DNA of 64,000 nt from Rhizophagus clarus (Eukaryota; Glomeromycota; Glomeromycetes; Glomerales; Glomeraceae), in contig BLAL01000266.1 of assembly GCA_015698045.1 (NCBI GenBank), positions 62,001 to 126,000 of the forward strand, in the 5' to 3' direction. The translations under genes and the position numbers were made by a program. Each line of letters opens with the position of its first letter. The first letter of the stretch is position 1. Shown piece by piece: positions 33,191 through 45,853 of the stretch. The notes beneath the pieces are model-generated. The model was not told where the DNA came from. It saw nothing but the letters and a program-made list of their open reading frames with translations, and did no database searches.

Positions 33191-34852
33191 ATGAAGAGAG
33201 GTTTTTTTCTATCAAAACCAGCAAAACAAACAGCAGAAACGTCTTTTTCGACCAAAGCTACCCCTACTACTGCTCTAAAGAGTATACCTTCTGACCGTTT
33301 TCACGATGTTATAGTAGACTTTCTTGCGCTACACATCGGTACTATTGTTCCTCTCTTTGGCTCCTTAATACCTGTGACCCGCGGGGCCTTAGGGGATTTT
33401 CTTTACAAACATAAGGACCAACTAGTCCCTCGGGAACTCCTGGCATAACGCTTTGACGACGTCGGCAGTTCTCACCTTTTGGCCGAATTTTTAGCCACCC
33501 TCTTCAATATCTTTCTCTTGGACGACGAACACCAGGAAATTTTTCTCATGGATTCCGAATTTCGCCGAGCGTTGGAAATTGCAAGTAAACAAACCCCTGA
33601 TATGGAAAATCTTGGGGATCCTATGCACCAATCAGACACGTCGATGAATTTCGATGTTTTTGATACAAATTCAATAGGATCACTGGATGATGTGGATGAC
33701 GAATTACTCGCCACACCCCCACGTAATATTACGCCTATTCCTGTCACGCCCTTAACCAAATCTCAGAAGCGGAGTGCTAAAAAGAAGGCCCGTAAGGAGA
33801 AGAAGAAAGTTTTGCAACTACAAACTCCTTCTGGACTGGATGAAAACATAGTGCCCACTTTTAGCGCTGAATCTCCTGAGTTTACACCCTCTAAACCTTC
33901 TGGTTCAAGGACGGTTACTTTTAATCAAAGTATTCTTTCTCCCCCTTCCACACCCTATAAGCAGCAGTTGAAGCGAGATTCTAAACCGCAATCGACTCCT
34001 ATAGACAATGGGAAGAAATTAAAACAGAAAGAGACAGACAAAAAGTTGAAAAATGGAAATGTTATCATTACCGGGTATATTCCTCAAGATCAAGAACAAG
34101 CACAATTATTGGATCTTGTAGTCTATGATATCCCGGCCAAATGGGATAACTATACTCTGTTGGCCAATTTAGGACGATGGGGTAAGGTCATATCAGTCAG
34201 TACTAGGGTGCACAAGAAGTATCTATCTGCGAGGGTTCGACTGATTCCAGACCATGAGTGCTTGAAATGCTATAATGGAGGGGACTGGACTGTCAACTTG
34301 GGAGGAATCCCTGTTCGATGGTTTCCTGCTTCCTGGAACCTTTCAGAAAGGAAACAAAGAGAAAAGTTCCAAGCTGTCGTGTATAATCTACCAGACGACA
34401 TGACAGATACCTCGTTATTCCCAAACGGACGCCCTCACCAATTTTTGTTGGATAGTGGCATAAAATCTTTTAAACTAGTTAAAGAAGTTGATGGATCCAG
34501 AAAGCTGATTGGTTACTTTGACACTTGGGATCATGTTTCCACTCGCATTAATAACCCTCAGTTTTGGAATGACGTGAAAATATCTTGGTGCCGTTATTCC
34601 ACCCCCAACTTCAAGAATTTACGTAGACCTGCTCGATTTGGCAATGCAGAGAAGTCTTCTAAGACACCCAAAGGGTCTAATTTTTCTTTTTCAGGTTTTA
34701 ATACTAACAACCACAAGAATGATCAAAATAAAACTCCTCAATCTGGACGTTCTGCCAAGAAGATCGATCAATCAAGAAATGGCCAGTCTAATAAGCCGGA
34801 TGTGAAACACTTAATCGCTGGGCTGAAGGCATTATTAGAACATTATATTTAG
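33191..34852 (+). pseudogene. LINE ORF1-like RNA-binding protein, one nonsense codon
   Basis: There are 553 sense positions from MKRGFFLSKPAKQTAET, interrupted only by TAA at 33446-33448 (A-stop-RFDDVG, readily from CAA). The N-terminal third is helical (FHDVIVDFLALHIGTIVPLF, LLAEFLATLFNIFLLDDEHQ). A Lys-rich and Ser/Pro-rich linker follows (QKRSAKKKARKEKKK). The core LVVYDIPAKWDNYTLLANLG with GKVISVSTRV has the beta-alpha-beta look of an RRM. FQAVVYNLPDDMTDTSLF could start a second one. The tail is basic and Asn/Gln/Ser-rich and ends in a short helix. ORF1 proteins of LINEs coat the RNA and aid reverse transcription. Confidence 0.7.
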
Positions 34853-35133
34853 TTTAGTTGGGAGGGATAGATAGAAGATTCCATACTAACTTCTTGTCAT
34901 GCTTATGCATTCGCTTTATGTAATGTTTTTTGTTTTATTAGATCATAGAATTTTTCTTTTTTTTTTTCCGTTTTCCTTATACCTTGATCAATTCTATAAC
35001 TAGACTTCCTATTATTTTAAAGAGAATAGGCTAGGGATATAGTAGTCATAGGATATATTTGTGACCTTAGTGTAGGGAACGAGTAGGTTTGATTTCAGGA
35101 ATTTTTTGTATACTTTTCTATCTTTTTTTTCTG

Positions 35134-35139
35134 AATAAA
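35134..35139 (+). terminator. Polyadenylation signal of the retrotransposon
   Basis: AATAAA lies 17 bp before the A-run, the usual distance for cleavage and polyadenylation. Confidence 0.8.
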
Positions 35140-35153
35140 AGCACTTCCTTTGA

Positions 35154-35206
<53 letters not shown>

Positions 35207-35217
35207 AAAAGGTTATA

Positions 35218-35724
35218 TGGATTAAAATTAAATAAAGAGAATATTACTGAATTTTCTGAAGAAACAAATTTTAAAGCTGGATTGAGTACTTTTTTTAATG
35301 TACAATCTATCAAACAAGTAGGTAATTTATAATTTACTTATGTATTTGATAATTGTCATTGTCAGTTATTTTATATTAAGTTTAATTGTATTATTATATA
35401 GGAAAATCAACCAGAATATATTTCTTTAGATAAATTAAGGAGACTTAATTTAGGTAGACTTTATTTTTTAATGGGATATATAAAACATCAAACAACAATA
35501 ATTATTTTTATGTGAAAAAGTATAGCCAGCAAAATATATTAGAATCATCGTATGATGGAAAATTTATTAAAATAGACGATGATGTTGCTGAAAAATTACA
35601 TCTGCTTTACCTAAAATTAGCAAAAAACCATTATAATATAGTTCTCAAACAGGAAGGATATTATTTAAGAATCCCAAATAATACTAATATAACTCACATA
35701 CAGGTTTGCATAGAGTTTATATAA
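35218..35724 (+). pseudogene. Decayed coding fragments after the retrotransposon
   Basis: A first segment reads KLNKENITEFSEETNFKAGL and then FNVQSIKQ, followed by GTAGGT, which could be a donor. After TATATAG a second segment reads ENQPEYISLDKLRRLNLGRL. A further frame from 35518 reads YSQQNILESSYDGKFIKIDD through ITHIQ, with GT next. It looks like a multi-exon gene with at least one shift. I do not recognise the family; it may continue the fragments at 31301-33112. Confidence 0.4.
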
Positions 35725-35959
35725 AGTTACTTTTTAAACTCACAAATTAAGTTTACGTAGATCAGTCAATTTGGAAGTAACTCACATTTTATGTTTGCAT
35801 AGAGTTTATAATAGATATATGTAAATTTATTTTTAAAAAATACTAATTTCAGTAAATGTAAATTACTCAGTATTTACCAAAATTTATTCTATTTTATTTA
35901 TTTTTTCACTTTTTTTTGGTATTTTAGACCAAATTTATTTATTTTTATTATTCTTTTTC

Positions 35960-36830
35960 AGTTTTTAATACCCTAATTTCAAAAGTCTGGTCATGTTTTT
36001 TATCTGACAACACCACAAAAAATAAAAAAATAATTAATTAGTTAAAAAAAACAATGAAAAACACCTCCTCGCCTTTCCTTACCTTAATTTCAAAAGTCTG
36101 GTCATGCTTTTTGTCTGGTAATATTACAAAAAAGAAAAAAAATTAATAATTTAATTAATTAAAAAAAATAATGAAAGACACTTCCCTTATCTTAATTCCC
36201 AAAGTCTGATCATGTTTTTTGTCTAGCAACACTACAAAAAAAGAAAAAAAAATAATTAATTAATTAATAATGAAAAACACCTCTTCCAACTCTCCCTTAC
36301 TTTAATTCCAAAAGTCTGGTTATACTTTTCATCTGGCAACACTACAACAAATAAAAAAAAAGTTAATCTTAATTAAAAAACAATAAAACACCTCCCTCAA
36401 CTTTCTCTTAATTCCAAAAGTCTGGTTATTCTTTTCATCTAGCAATACTGCAAAAAAGAACAAAAAATAAAAAAAAAGTTAATTAGTTAAAAAAAATACT
36501 GAAAAATACTTTCCTACTTTCCCTTACCTTAATTCTAAAAGTCTGGTTGTATTTTTCATCTGGCAACACTACAAAAAAGAAAAAAAAATAATTAATTAAT
36601 TAGTTAAAAAAAATACTGAAAAATACTTCTCTACCTTCCCTTACCTTAATTTTAAAAGTCCAGTTATACTTTTCATCCAGTAATATTACAAAAAAATAAA
36701 AAAAAAGTTAATAACTTAATTAATTAAAAAAAAATAACAAAACACCTTCTCCAATCTTTTCTTACCTTAATTTCAAAAGTCTGGTCATGCTTTTCATCTG
36801 GCAACACTACAAAAATAAACTGAATTAAAA
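35960..36830. repeat. Minisatellite, eight units of about 105-121 bp
   Basis: Each unit holds CTTAATTCCAAAAGTCTGG, then CATCTGGCAACACTACAAAA, then an A/T block and an ATGAAAAACACCTCC-like part. Units begin near 35978, 36093, 36198, 36308, 36416, 36537, 36653 and 36774. Most differences lie in the length of A-runs. Confidence 0.85.
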
Positions 36831-38599
36831 AAAAATCAGATATTCAGATTATCTGATTAGATCAGTAAGTCATATGACCTTGTCTTTATACCAAATAATA
36901 TGTTATAGTGTTAACAAATTTTTATAAATTTAATTTTTTTTAACTAAGATGTAAGTTTGCATAGCGTTACTATAAAAAAAAAGTTGCATAGAGTTAATAG
37001 TAAATGCATGCAGATTATTTATGAGTTATATTAGCCTTATAAGAAATCCATATACGAAAATGATGCATTTCGTATATATTTATCATACGTTTTTGTAGAT
37101 TCTGTATAGCAATTCTGTATATTTAATACACAATTCATTTTTGAACATTTTTTAAAAAAAATTAATATATACAGAATGTATACGCCTATACAGAATTTAT
37201 ACGGAATTTTTAAACTTAATAATTTTATTGTCATTTCATATCAGGTATCATAACACGAGATCACATGATTATTGTTTTGTTATGATACATTTTTTGTTTC
37301 CCTTCCCATTTTTTATTTATATTCTCCTTTTTTTATTTCTTATATTTTTTTTCTCTTCTCCCTCTAACTTTCTTCTAAAAAAATTTTTTTTTTCTTTTGA
37401 TTTTCTTCTCATTCGCTACTCCTTTCTTTTAATAAAAAATAACAAATTTTTTCTTTCTATTCTACTCTTTATCCCCTTCCCCCTTTTTAAAACTTTTTTT
37501 TTTTACTTTTTTTTAAAAAAGTTTACATTTTTGGTTCTTTCTATTTTTTATTCTCTATTTTTATTTCTCTTTATTTTCCCCAACTTTGTTAAAAACTTTT
37601 TTTTGTTTTTATTATTCATTTTTCACCCATGCACCTTGCTCTTCTTTCTTTTGTAAATATATTTTTTTTCGTTAAAGATAATTTTTTTACATTGAATTTA
37701 ATATTTTTTTTTGTTTAATTTTCTTATAGGTTGAGAGTCCTTTTTTTTTTAAAAATCAGGTTCAGGTTTCTTTTCTTTTGTGAGTTAGTTCATTCTTTTT
37801 TTTTTTTTGTAAAATGCTTCAAAGACTTTCTTTTTTTATAGGTTAATTCCAGATTTTTTTACTTTTGTAGGTAATTTAGTTTCTCTTTTTGTAGTAGATC
37901 AGTTTTGAGACTTCTTTTTCTCTATTATAGATCAGTTCTTTTTGTAAGTTATTTCCTTTTCGTGGATTGATTTTTTTTTTTATGGGTTGGTTACTTTCTT
38001 TGTGGGTTGATTTCTTTTTTTGTGAGGTGATTTCTTTCTTACAGATTGTTTTGTTTTTTCGTGAGTTGATTTTTTTTTATAGGTTGTTTTTTTCATGTTT
38101 TTTTTTTGTAAGAATGCCAACTCTTGAAGACTAGCATAGGATAATTCTAGAATTACTGTAGGTATGGTATAGTATGGGGGGAGTTTAGTTTTTAATAGAG
38201 TTAAAGAAATGTAATAAAAAATGAAATATTTGTATTAAATAAAATATTATTTATTTAATTATTATTTAAATATTAATTTAATAATATAATAAAACATGTT
38301 CAATGAAAATATTATCATTTAAAAATTAAAATTAAATAATAAAATTTATATTATAAATTACGTTAAAAAAACGTATAATTTATGTATTTTTCAGTATTTT
38401 TCAGTATATAAACCATAATTTTATGATACGAAATTGGACAGATTTCTGTATCATATATTTTTTATGTATATATTTTTTATGAAAAATTCTACATTTATTA
38501 TACAATAATCATACAATATTCATATGACTTTTCCTATATAAAAAAATGTATAAATTCCTTATCCAATTTTTTTATAGGGTAGTATTGTTCAGGATCCTA
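36831..38599. other. T-rich low-complexity region, no gene
   Basis: 37260-38110 is dominated by TTTTCTTT tracts, and 37790-38100 by repeats of GGTTGATTTCTTTTTTTG. The Phe-rich frame at 37228-37656 is a by-product of this composition. 38110-38599 is AT-rich without motifs. Confidence 0.6.
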
Positions 38600-39522
38600 T
38601 TATTTAATCAATATTTCTAGTGAAGATTGTTTAATATACCTAGATTATATTTGAAATGGATCATTTTGTAATATGTGTAAACATTATCATACTGCGAAAC
38701 TTTATAGAAAATCATTATATGTAGAAAATATTCATGTGTACATACAAGAAGTTACAAATCAACTAATAATTTATTTTAAAAATAAGGAATGCATTATTTC
38801 TGCAGAAAATAAAATAAATTAATTTATAAAGGGAATATTGATATAGCTTATAATGAAATTTTAGGGCTATTCAAACTATAAGACATTGTATTATTAATTT
38901 AATTAATAATTTAGTTAATTCAATTAATTATTTATTAATATTAATATTTTCTAAGTTCAAGAATCTTTTGGCCAAATAATAAACAATCATCAAATTTAAA
39001 TAAAGATCCTTTCCACCTAGAATTGAATAATAATAAGTATAAATTTGGTACTACTGGAGCTTCACCAAAACTATTAGCAAAACCAAGAAAGCTATCATGA
39101 ATTTTGTATAGCTTAGAAAATAATGAACCCTTTTCAATTCAACAAAGAACAACAAAATATACTAGAAAATAAATTCGTGCATACAAGATAATCATTTATT
39201 TTTCTAAAATCATACTAAAAATATACATTTATTTAATGATATCTTGTAATTACAGGAAAATGCTAAAAATAAATCTGATTTGGAATCACTCACATATAAA
39301 GATAAGAAAAGTGATAATAGTTTAACTTCATATAATCCATATTTTGATTTAAACACTACCACTAGTCTTCTTCTATCTATCCCAATTACATTTCCTTTAC
39401 ATATAAATATTTCTTTCCAGTCTGCATATTTTTCAACTTGCACAGTTCCTAATAATTACTTCAACAATTCTCAAGAACAGTTAATCTACAGTTATCCTTC
39501 ATTTCCAAATAGCTTGGAATAA
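38600..39522 (+). pseudogene. Decayed gene, 3' part, unknown family
   Basis: Readable segments are FCNMCKHYHTAKLYRKSLYV (a C-x2-C-x2-H pattern), then NLNKDPFHLELNNNKYKFGT with SPKLLAKPRKLS. EPFSIQQRTTKYTRK and, after an ACAG acceptor-like site near 39256, KSDLESLTYKDKKSDN to a stop at 39522 follow. Stops and shifts separate them. Spacing and style fit the same decayed gene as 35218-35724, but this is not proven. Confidence 0.35.
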
Positions 39523-39884
39523 TTTACTTATGTTAATAATTCTGCAGGCCCACCAAATACTTTTAATATATATTTTCATCAGTAGCATCAGGAAATTTTT
39601 TTAGGGGATATATATCGATGGATAGGTCACATGATATATATCGATAATAATCGGACTCGTCGAGTAGTACACAGGTCGAATGGTGGCAAATCAGTCACCA
39701 ATCAGCTATCAATCGGGTATCTTATTGATAACTGATTGATTCAATAAGTATTCAATCGGGTGGCCGATTGATAGCCGATTTCCGCCAAAATCCGTCATCA
39801 ATCGGGCAGGCCGATTGATGGTCAACTGATGGTCGATTGATGGTCGATTGATGGTCGATTGATGGTCGATTAATGGTCAAAATA

Positions 39885-40345
39885 TGGTCAAATGGTCGAA
39901 TTATGGTCAAATTATGGTCAAATTAAGGTCAAATTAAGGTCAAATTAAGGTCAAATTAAGGTCAAATTAAGGTCAAATTTAAGGTCAAATTAAGGTCAAA
40001 TTAAGGTCAAATTAAGGTCAAATTAAGGTCAAATTAAGGTCAAATTAAGGTCAAATTAAGGTCAAATTAAGGTCAAATTATGGTCGAATTATGGTCGAAT
40101 TATGGTCGAATTATGGTCAAATTATGGTCAAAATTATGGTCGAATTAAGGTCGAATTAAGGTCAAATTAAGGTCAAATTATGGTCGAATTAAGGTCAAAT
40201 TAAGGAGGTCAAATAAGGTCAAATTAAGGTCAATTTAAGGTCAATTTAAGGTCAATTTATGGTCAATTTATGGTCAATTTATGGTCAATTTATGTGGTCA
40301 AATTATGTGGTCAAATTATGGTCAATTATGGTCAATTGATGGTCG
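39885..40345. repeat. 11-bp tandem array (AAATTAAGGTC)
   Basis: Roughly 40 units of AAATTAAGGTC, with blocks of the variants AAATTATGGTC and GAATTATGGTC. It grades on its left into a GATTGATGGTC form that is part of the subterminal block. It probably grew by slippage or unequal exchange from the terminal GATTGATGGTC words. Confidence 0.9.
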
Positions 40346-41215
40346 AATGACCAATTTTTGTAGAATAATATAATGAATAATAAAATTTATTATAGCACAT
40401 AATAAAACACATAGTATCTTTATTTATATTAATAACAGATAAGTATTTAAAATAAAAACATTTATTATAATAATATGTTAGTATATGACTAATAAAGTTA
40501 GTAATATTTAATAAATAAATAGTAAAGCGTAAATATAAAAAGTTAGTAATAATTATAATAAAATACACAAATACAAAAAGTTAGTATTATGAAGAGTTTG
40601 ATAAAATGTATAAAAAAAAAAAAGAAAAATACGTGATGATGTTAGTAAAATATAAAAAAAAAAGAATAACATTAGTAATAATAAAATACACAAATACAAA
40701 AAGTTAGTATTATGAAGAGTTTGATAAAATTTATAAAAAAAAAAAAAAGAAAAATACGTGATGATGTTAGTAAAATATGAAAAAAAAAGAATAACATTAG
40801 TAATATTAAAAAAAGGTAAAGTTAATATTATAAAATAAAATATAGTCAGTAATCATTACCATAAATTTAATGGCAAAAATACAATAATTAATATACCTGT
40901 AAAATGTAATGAGAGTAAGAAGAAAACAGAAAAGAAAGGGTGTATGATTTTTGAAAAATAAACAGAGTCGCGTTTGGTTATTTATATGCATGTTAAGATC
41001 AGGTCACGTGCATAAGATCAGACCGAATTTTGATTGGTTAATAATAGATAAATTGAAAACCTACTATCGTTAGTTGTAATTTTTCATCTCATATAGTCAT
41101 ATATTATAATTTGCCTTGGACTTTCGGATACCTAATTTTTTTAATAATATTAACTTATTTAAAATAAATTTAATAAAAAGTGTATTGTTTTTTTAAAATG
41201 TTATGAAATCTAAAA
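40346..41215. other. AT-rich middle of element B, no gene
   Basis: It contains a duplicated segment of about 110 bp (AAATACACAAATACAAAAAG with GAGTTTGATAAAATKTATAA, near 40560 and 40682). No coding evidence. GATCAGGTCACGTGCATAAG at about 40998 is one of few GC-richer words. Confidence 0.6.
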
Positions 41216-43330
41216 AAATCCTCTATTAAAAATATTTCATACAAACTCTTAGGAAACCTCAAAAAAAAAATCTATTTATCAAAAATATCCTATACGAATC
41301 TTAGGAAATCTCAAAAAAAAATTTCCTATCAGATATCCCATACGAACTCTTCCCATATGAACTTTTAGAAATCTCTCTCAAAAAAATTTTCTATCAAAAA
41401 ATCCCATGCGAATCCTTTCCATATGAACCCTAAAAAATTTCACAAAAAAATTTCCTATCAGATATCCCATACGAACTCTTCCAATACGAACTCTTAGAAA
41501 ATCTCTCAAAAAAATTTTCTATCAAAGAATCCCATGCGAATCCTTTCCATATGAACCCTAAAAAATTTCACAAAAAAATTTTCTATCAGACATCCCATAC
41601 GAACTCTTCCAATACGAACTCTTAGAAAATCACTTAAAAAAAATTTTCTATCAAAGAATCCCATACGAACCCTTCCATATGAACTCTTAGAAAATCTCTT
41701 AAGAAAAATTTTTCTATCAGATATCCCATACGAACTCTTCCCACACGAACTCTTAGAAAATCTCTTAAGAAAATTTTCTATCAAAGAATCCCATACAAAC
41801 CCTTTCCATATGAACTCTTAGAAAATCTCTTAAGAAAAATTTTTCTATCAGATATCCCATACGAACTCTTAGAAATAAAAAAAAAAATCTATTTATCAAA
41901 AATATCCTATACGAATCTTAGGAAATCTCAAAAAAAAATTTCCTATCAGATATCCCATACGAACTCTTCCCATATGAACTTTTAGAAATCTCTCTCAAAA
42001 AAATTTTCTATCAAAGAATCCCATGCGAATCCTTTCCATATGAACCCTAAAAAATTTCACAAAAAATTTTCTATCAGATATCCCATACGAACTCTTCCAA
42101 TACGAACTCTTAGAAAATCTCTTAAAAAAAATTTTCTATCAAAGATATCCCATACGAACCCCCTACTATATGAACACTTGGAAAATCTTTATTAAAATAT
42201 CCCATACGAACTCTTCCCACACGAACTCTAAGAAAATCTCTCTCAAAAAAATTTTCTATCAAAGAATCCCATACGAACCCTTCCATATGAACTCTTAGAA
42301 AATCTCTTAAGAAAAATTTTTCTATCAGATATCCCATACGAACTCTTAGAAATAAAAAAAAAAAAAATCTATTTATCAAAAATGTCCCATGCGAATCCTT
42401 TCCATATGAACCCTAAAAAATTTCACAAAAAAATTTTCTATCAGATATCCCATACGAACTCTTCCCACACAAACTCTTAGAAAATCTCTTAAAAAAAAAT
42501 TTTCTATCAAAGAATCCCATACGAACGCTTTTCTTATGAACTCTTAGAAAATCTCTTAAGAAAAATTTTTCTATCAGATATCCCATACGAACTCTTTCCA
42601 TATGAACTCTTAGAAAATCTCTTAAAAAACAACTTTTCTATCAAAGAATCCCATGCGAACTCTTTCCATATGAACTCTTAGAAAATCTCTCAAAAAAAAT
42701 TTTCTACCAGATATCCCATACGAACTCTTCCCACACTAGAAAATCTTAAAAAAAATTTTCTATCAAAGACATCCCATATGAACCTTTTTCCATATGAACA
42801 CTTGGAAAATCTTTATCAAAATATCCCATACGAACTGTTCCTTTACGAATTCTTAGAAAATCTATAAAAATAATTTTCTAACAAAGAATCTATACGAACC
42901 CTTCCCATACGAACTCTTAGAAAATCTCTCAAAAAAAATATTTCCTATCAGATATCCTACACGAACCCTTCCCATACGAACTCAGAAAATTTCGCAAAAA
43001 AATTTTCTATCAGATATCCCATACAAACTCTTCCCATACGAACTCTTAGAGAATCTCTTAAAAAAAATTTTCTATCAAAGATATCCAACAAACCTTTCCC
43101 ATATGAACTCTTAGAAAATCTCTTAAAAAAAATTTTTCTATCAGATATCCCCATATGAACTCTTTCCATACGAACTCTTAGAAAATAAAAAAAATTTTTT
43201 ATCAGATATCCCATATAAACTCTTTCCATACAAACTTTTAGAAATCTCAAAAAATAAAAATATCTCTATTTATCAAAAATATCCTATATGAATCTTAGAA
43301 AATCTATCAAAAAAAAATTTCTATCAGAGT
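41216..43330. repeat. GAACTCTT satellite array in element B
   Basis: About 30 degenerate units of 60-70 bp: CCCATACGAACTCTTCC, ATAYGAACTCTTAGAAAATC, CTCTTAAAAAAAATTTTC, TATCARATATC. The same array stands at 30600-30980 and, inverted, at 62000-64000. Long open frames in it (FSKSSYGK, ISDRKIF words) come from the period and not from a gene. Confidence 0.9.
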
Positions 43331-44039
43331 TTAGAGTTTTAAAATGGTTTATAAATTAAATATTTTAAAACGACATTATTGAAAAAATCTAAAAAATCCG
43401 CTAATATATAATAAGCCAATTAGCAACCAATCGGTCATCAATCTGATATGGTCGATTGGTAACCTATTGATAACTGGTAAATTCAACCGTACACCAATCA
43501 GTCATCAATCAGTCATATGACCAGTTGATAACCGATTTGGAATTTATACCTGATTGATGACCTATTGAAAGAATCAGTCATCAATAGGTATCCAATCGGT
43601 TACCAATCAGTCACATGACCGATTGATGACCGATTTGACTCCATTCGACCTGTGGTATCGATGTGGGTAAATGATGACAAATTATCAGAATTTAACTAAA
43701 ATGACAAATATCGATAGAGATGTATATTGATGGAAAGGTCACATGATATCTATCAATAATAATCGGACTCGTCGAGTAGTATCGATACGGAAAAGATGAT
43801 TACTTATCAGAATTAAGCCTAAACGATAAAAGTCGAGAAAATTTCATACGATAAAAATCAAGAAAATTCAAACGATAAATATTGAAAATATTCATTGCGA
43901 TTACTAACGTAAATTTATTTATTTATTTATAATAATAAAATTCATAATAAAATTCATAATGATAATAATTATAATTAATTATAAAATATTAGTATGCCAC
44001 CTTAAAATAAAACATCACTTTCCAACCTATGAATAATTG

Positions 44040-45853
44040 CTAATCATCATAAAACAAGTCGTCATGCAACGTCATTAATGTATCATCACCTCTGAGAATT
44101 ACATCTGTTTCCTCCTCCTCTTCAAAAGAGCCTATTTTCGGGATTTCCGGAACTTCTTCCCTCAATATCTCCTGCGTGTCATGTATAGTAAAACCTCCTT
44201 TTTTTTCGAATAAATCCTAATAAAGTATTAATTCGAATTTTATCTAACTGAATAGATTTCAAATTATATAAATTGGTTTAAATAACAGCCACATACCTTA
44301 AATTTCCGATATCATCGTTCTAGAGGTTTTTTCCCGCACTCTACGTCGGGGTAGCTAGGATTCAATACTATATCGCATATCGCTGACGTATAAATATAGA
44401 TATTCTGAAATGACTCGTCGGTATCAGATATTGCGGGAAATGCGAGTTTTGTTATATTTTCGATTACATTATCGTTATCATCATATAACTTATTATAACA
44501 CTCTTTAACTTGTGGTAAATTTTTCCAGCTCGTTATATCTTGCGGGCTTTTTCGTTTATTACCACTTATTGATTGTAGACCGAATTCCTTAAAAATAGCG
44601 CTTTTCACTGCTGCAACGTGTACTCCTCTCATATCTTTCATTTTTCGCATGAGCTATAAAAGAAAATAAAAAATCCATAATGATAATCGAAAAATTTAAA
44701 TTAAACACAACAGTTATGATTACGATTATTAATGATAATCACCATAGAATGATGGCGTCCTGAAAATGCGTTCGTCCACTCTCTATAGCCTACTTCACGA
44801 AGATAATCAGGATGATGTTGATTTAGCCAATTTTCGAGCTCCAACTTAAAATTTTCAAAGGTAGGCCACATATTGTCCGGAAAGGATTTATTGCACACCG
44901 AGTTATAACCTTCCTATATTAGTGTGTGATAATAAATAATTGCAATTATGTTGTGATTTGGTGACAGATGGTATAAGAGAGAATAGCACCAGGTTTTCGT
45001 TAGAAACTTACATTGAAGACCTTTTCGCTTAGGTCAATTTTTTTCTTTTTCTCATTTTGCAACTTAATCTGGTTCTGGATCTATCCAACTTTCTCGAGCG
45101 TCTCTTTATGTAATTCATATAGAGCTCGTATTTGCCTACCTTGTTTTATAAGCATGTCCTCGCAACTTTTTCTGCTTTTAGGAGGTTGGACATTGATCTC
45201 CGGTGTTTCTTCTGCAGTTGTAGTTGACGAGCTTCTTCCATGCTCAACAGCTGGCGTGGTCGGCCTACTGCGCCGTACATTTTCTCTATTTGTTTCCGGT
45301 ACAAGCGTTTCGGAATTTTCATCGCCAGCTGACGTTAATGTATTAACCCAGTAAATTGTATTAGGTGTAATAGATGTAAACTGAAATGAAATGTCGACAA
45401 TTTTCGAGTCTGGAAATTATCACTTACTTTGCTTTGATTGTCTGCCGTATGTTTTGAGTTGTTTAGAAATATATTCCTTTATCCTTCGAGTGTTATCTAA
45501 AAAATAAATGATTGATTATGAAAGGTTTATTAACATAATATCTAACAAATCATAATAAATATATATGGATCATTACCTTCTGCTAGTGGTGTAGTTTGCG
45601 AAGATTCCGCTACTACTTCCATTTCTTCTTGATCACTATCTGATCCCTGGTTACTAGTATCTGATTTTTTGGCTGTCTCTTTAGCTTGTGAACTAATAGT
45701 ATCTGATTCTTTAGCAGGCTCTTTAGCTTGCGAAGTATCTTTCCGCTTTACGATTTTTCTTGGGCCTTCTTGTTCATTATTATATTCGTTATTTGATTCC
45801 TGAGACTGTTTATCTTTGTTAGCTCTAGTGGAATATTTTCATTTTTTTGGCAT
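44040..45853 (-). pseudogene. Element E partner protein, six exons
   Basis: The model is 45853-45577, 45496-45428, 45328-45012, 44913-44743, 44653-44297 and 44216-44040, with GT-AG borders and phases that fit. The head is charged and Ser/Gln-rich (SQAKEPAKESDTISS) and starts MPKK-stop-KYSTRANKDKQ, with TGA as fifth codon. A basic helix DNTRRIKEYISKQLKTYGRQ follows. The third exon ends with a coiled-coil-like ALYELHKETLEKVG, TAG, then IQNQIKLQNEKKKK. Later parts are WPTFENFKLELENWLNQHHP and MRGVHVAAVKSAIFKEFGLQ, a further TGA at 44312-44314, and an acidic tail. It stands in the same place relative to its transposase as the partner gene of element A, which argues for a common role (DNA binding near the ends). 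No motif of known function is seen. Confidence 0.65.

Larger units (their letters stand above)
33127..35203 (+). mobile_element. ORF1-only non-LTR retrotransposon copy with poly(A) and TSD
   Basis: Target copies GTTGAAAGGTTATA (33113-33126) and GTTAAAAGGTTATA (35204-35217) flank it, 13 of 14 identical. The 3' end has AATAAA at 35134-35139 and 48 A's at 35156-35203. It contains one long ORF (33191-34852) and only about 300 bp of 3' UTR. No endonuclease or reverse transcriptase is present. This is the mark of target-primed reverse transcription of a polyadenylated RNA. Confidence 0.85.
39670..43654. mobile_element. Non-autonomous CACTA element B, 3985 bp
   Basis: It begins CACAGGTCGAAT and ends ATTCGACCTGTG, with GTA on both sides (39667-39669, 43655-43657). 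The uninterrupted target is visible nearby: CGTCGAGTAGTATCGAT at about 43772 shows the same site with one GTA. The interior has no transposase frame: subterminal dyads, an 11-bp array, an AT-rich middle and a long GAACTCTT array. The 12-bp terminus is shared with element A, which could supply transposase. Confidence 0.9.

Noticed and set aside
37228..37656. 142-residue Phe-rich ORF, membrane-protein-like
   Set aside because: It follows directly from the T-rich tract; no start context, no polar loops and no conserved residue pattern.
39885..40345. CRISPR-like regular array
   Set aside because: The 11-bp unit has no spacers, and the host is eukaryotic.
41506..43250. Several ORFs with SKSSYGK and SDRKIF words (also 30604-30897 and 62141-63306)
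   Set aside because: They arise in every copy of the GAACTCTT array in whichever frame lacks stops; start sites and lengths differ between copies, so this is repeat period and not a gene family.
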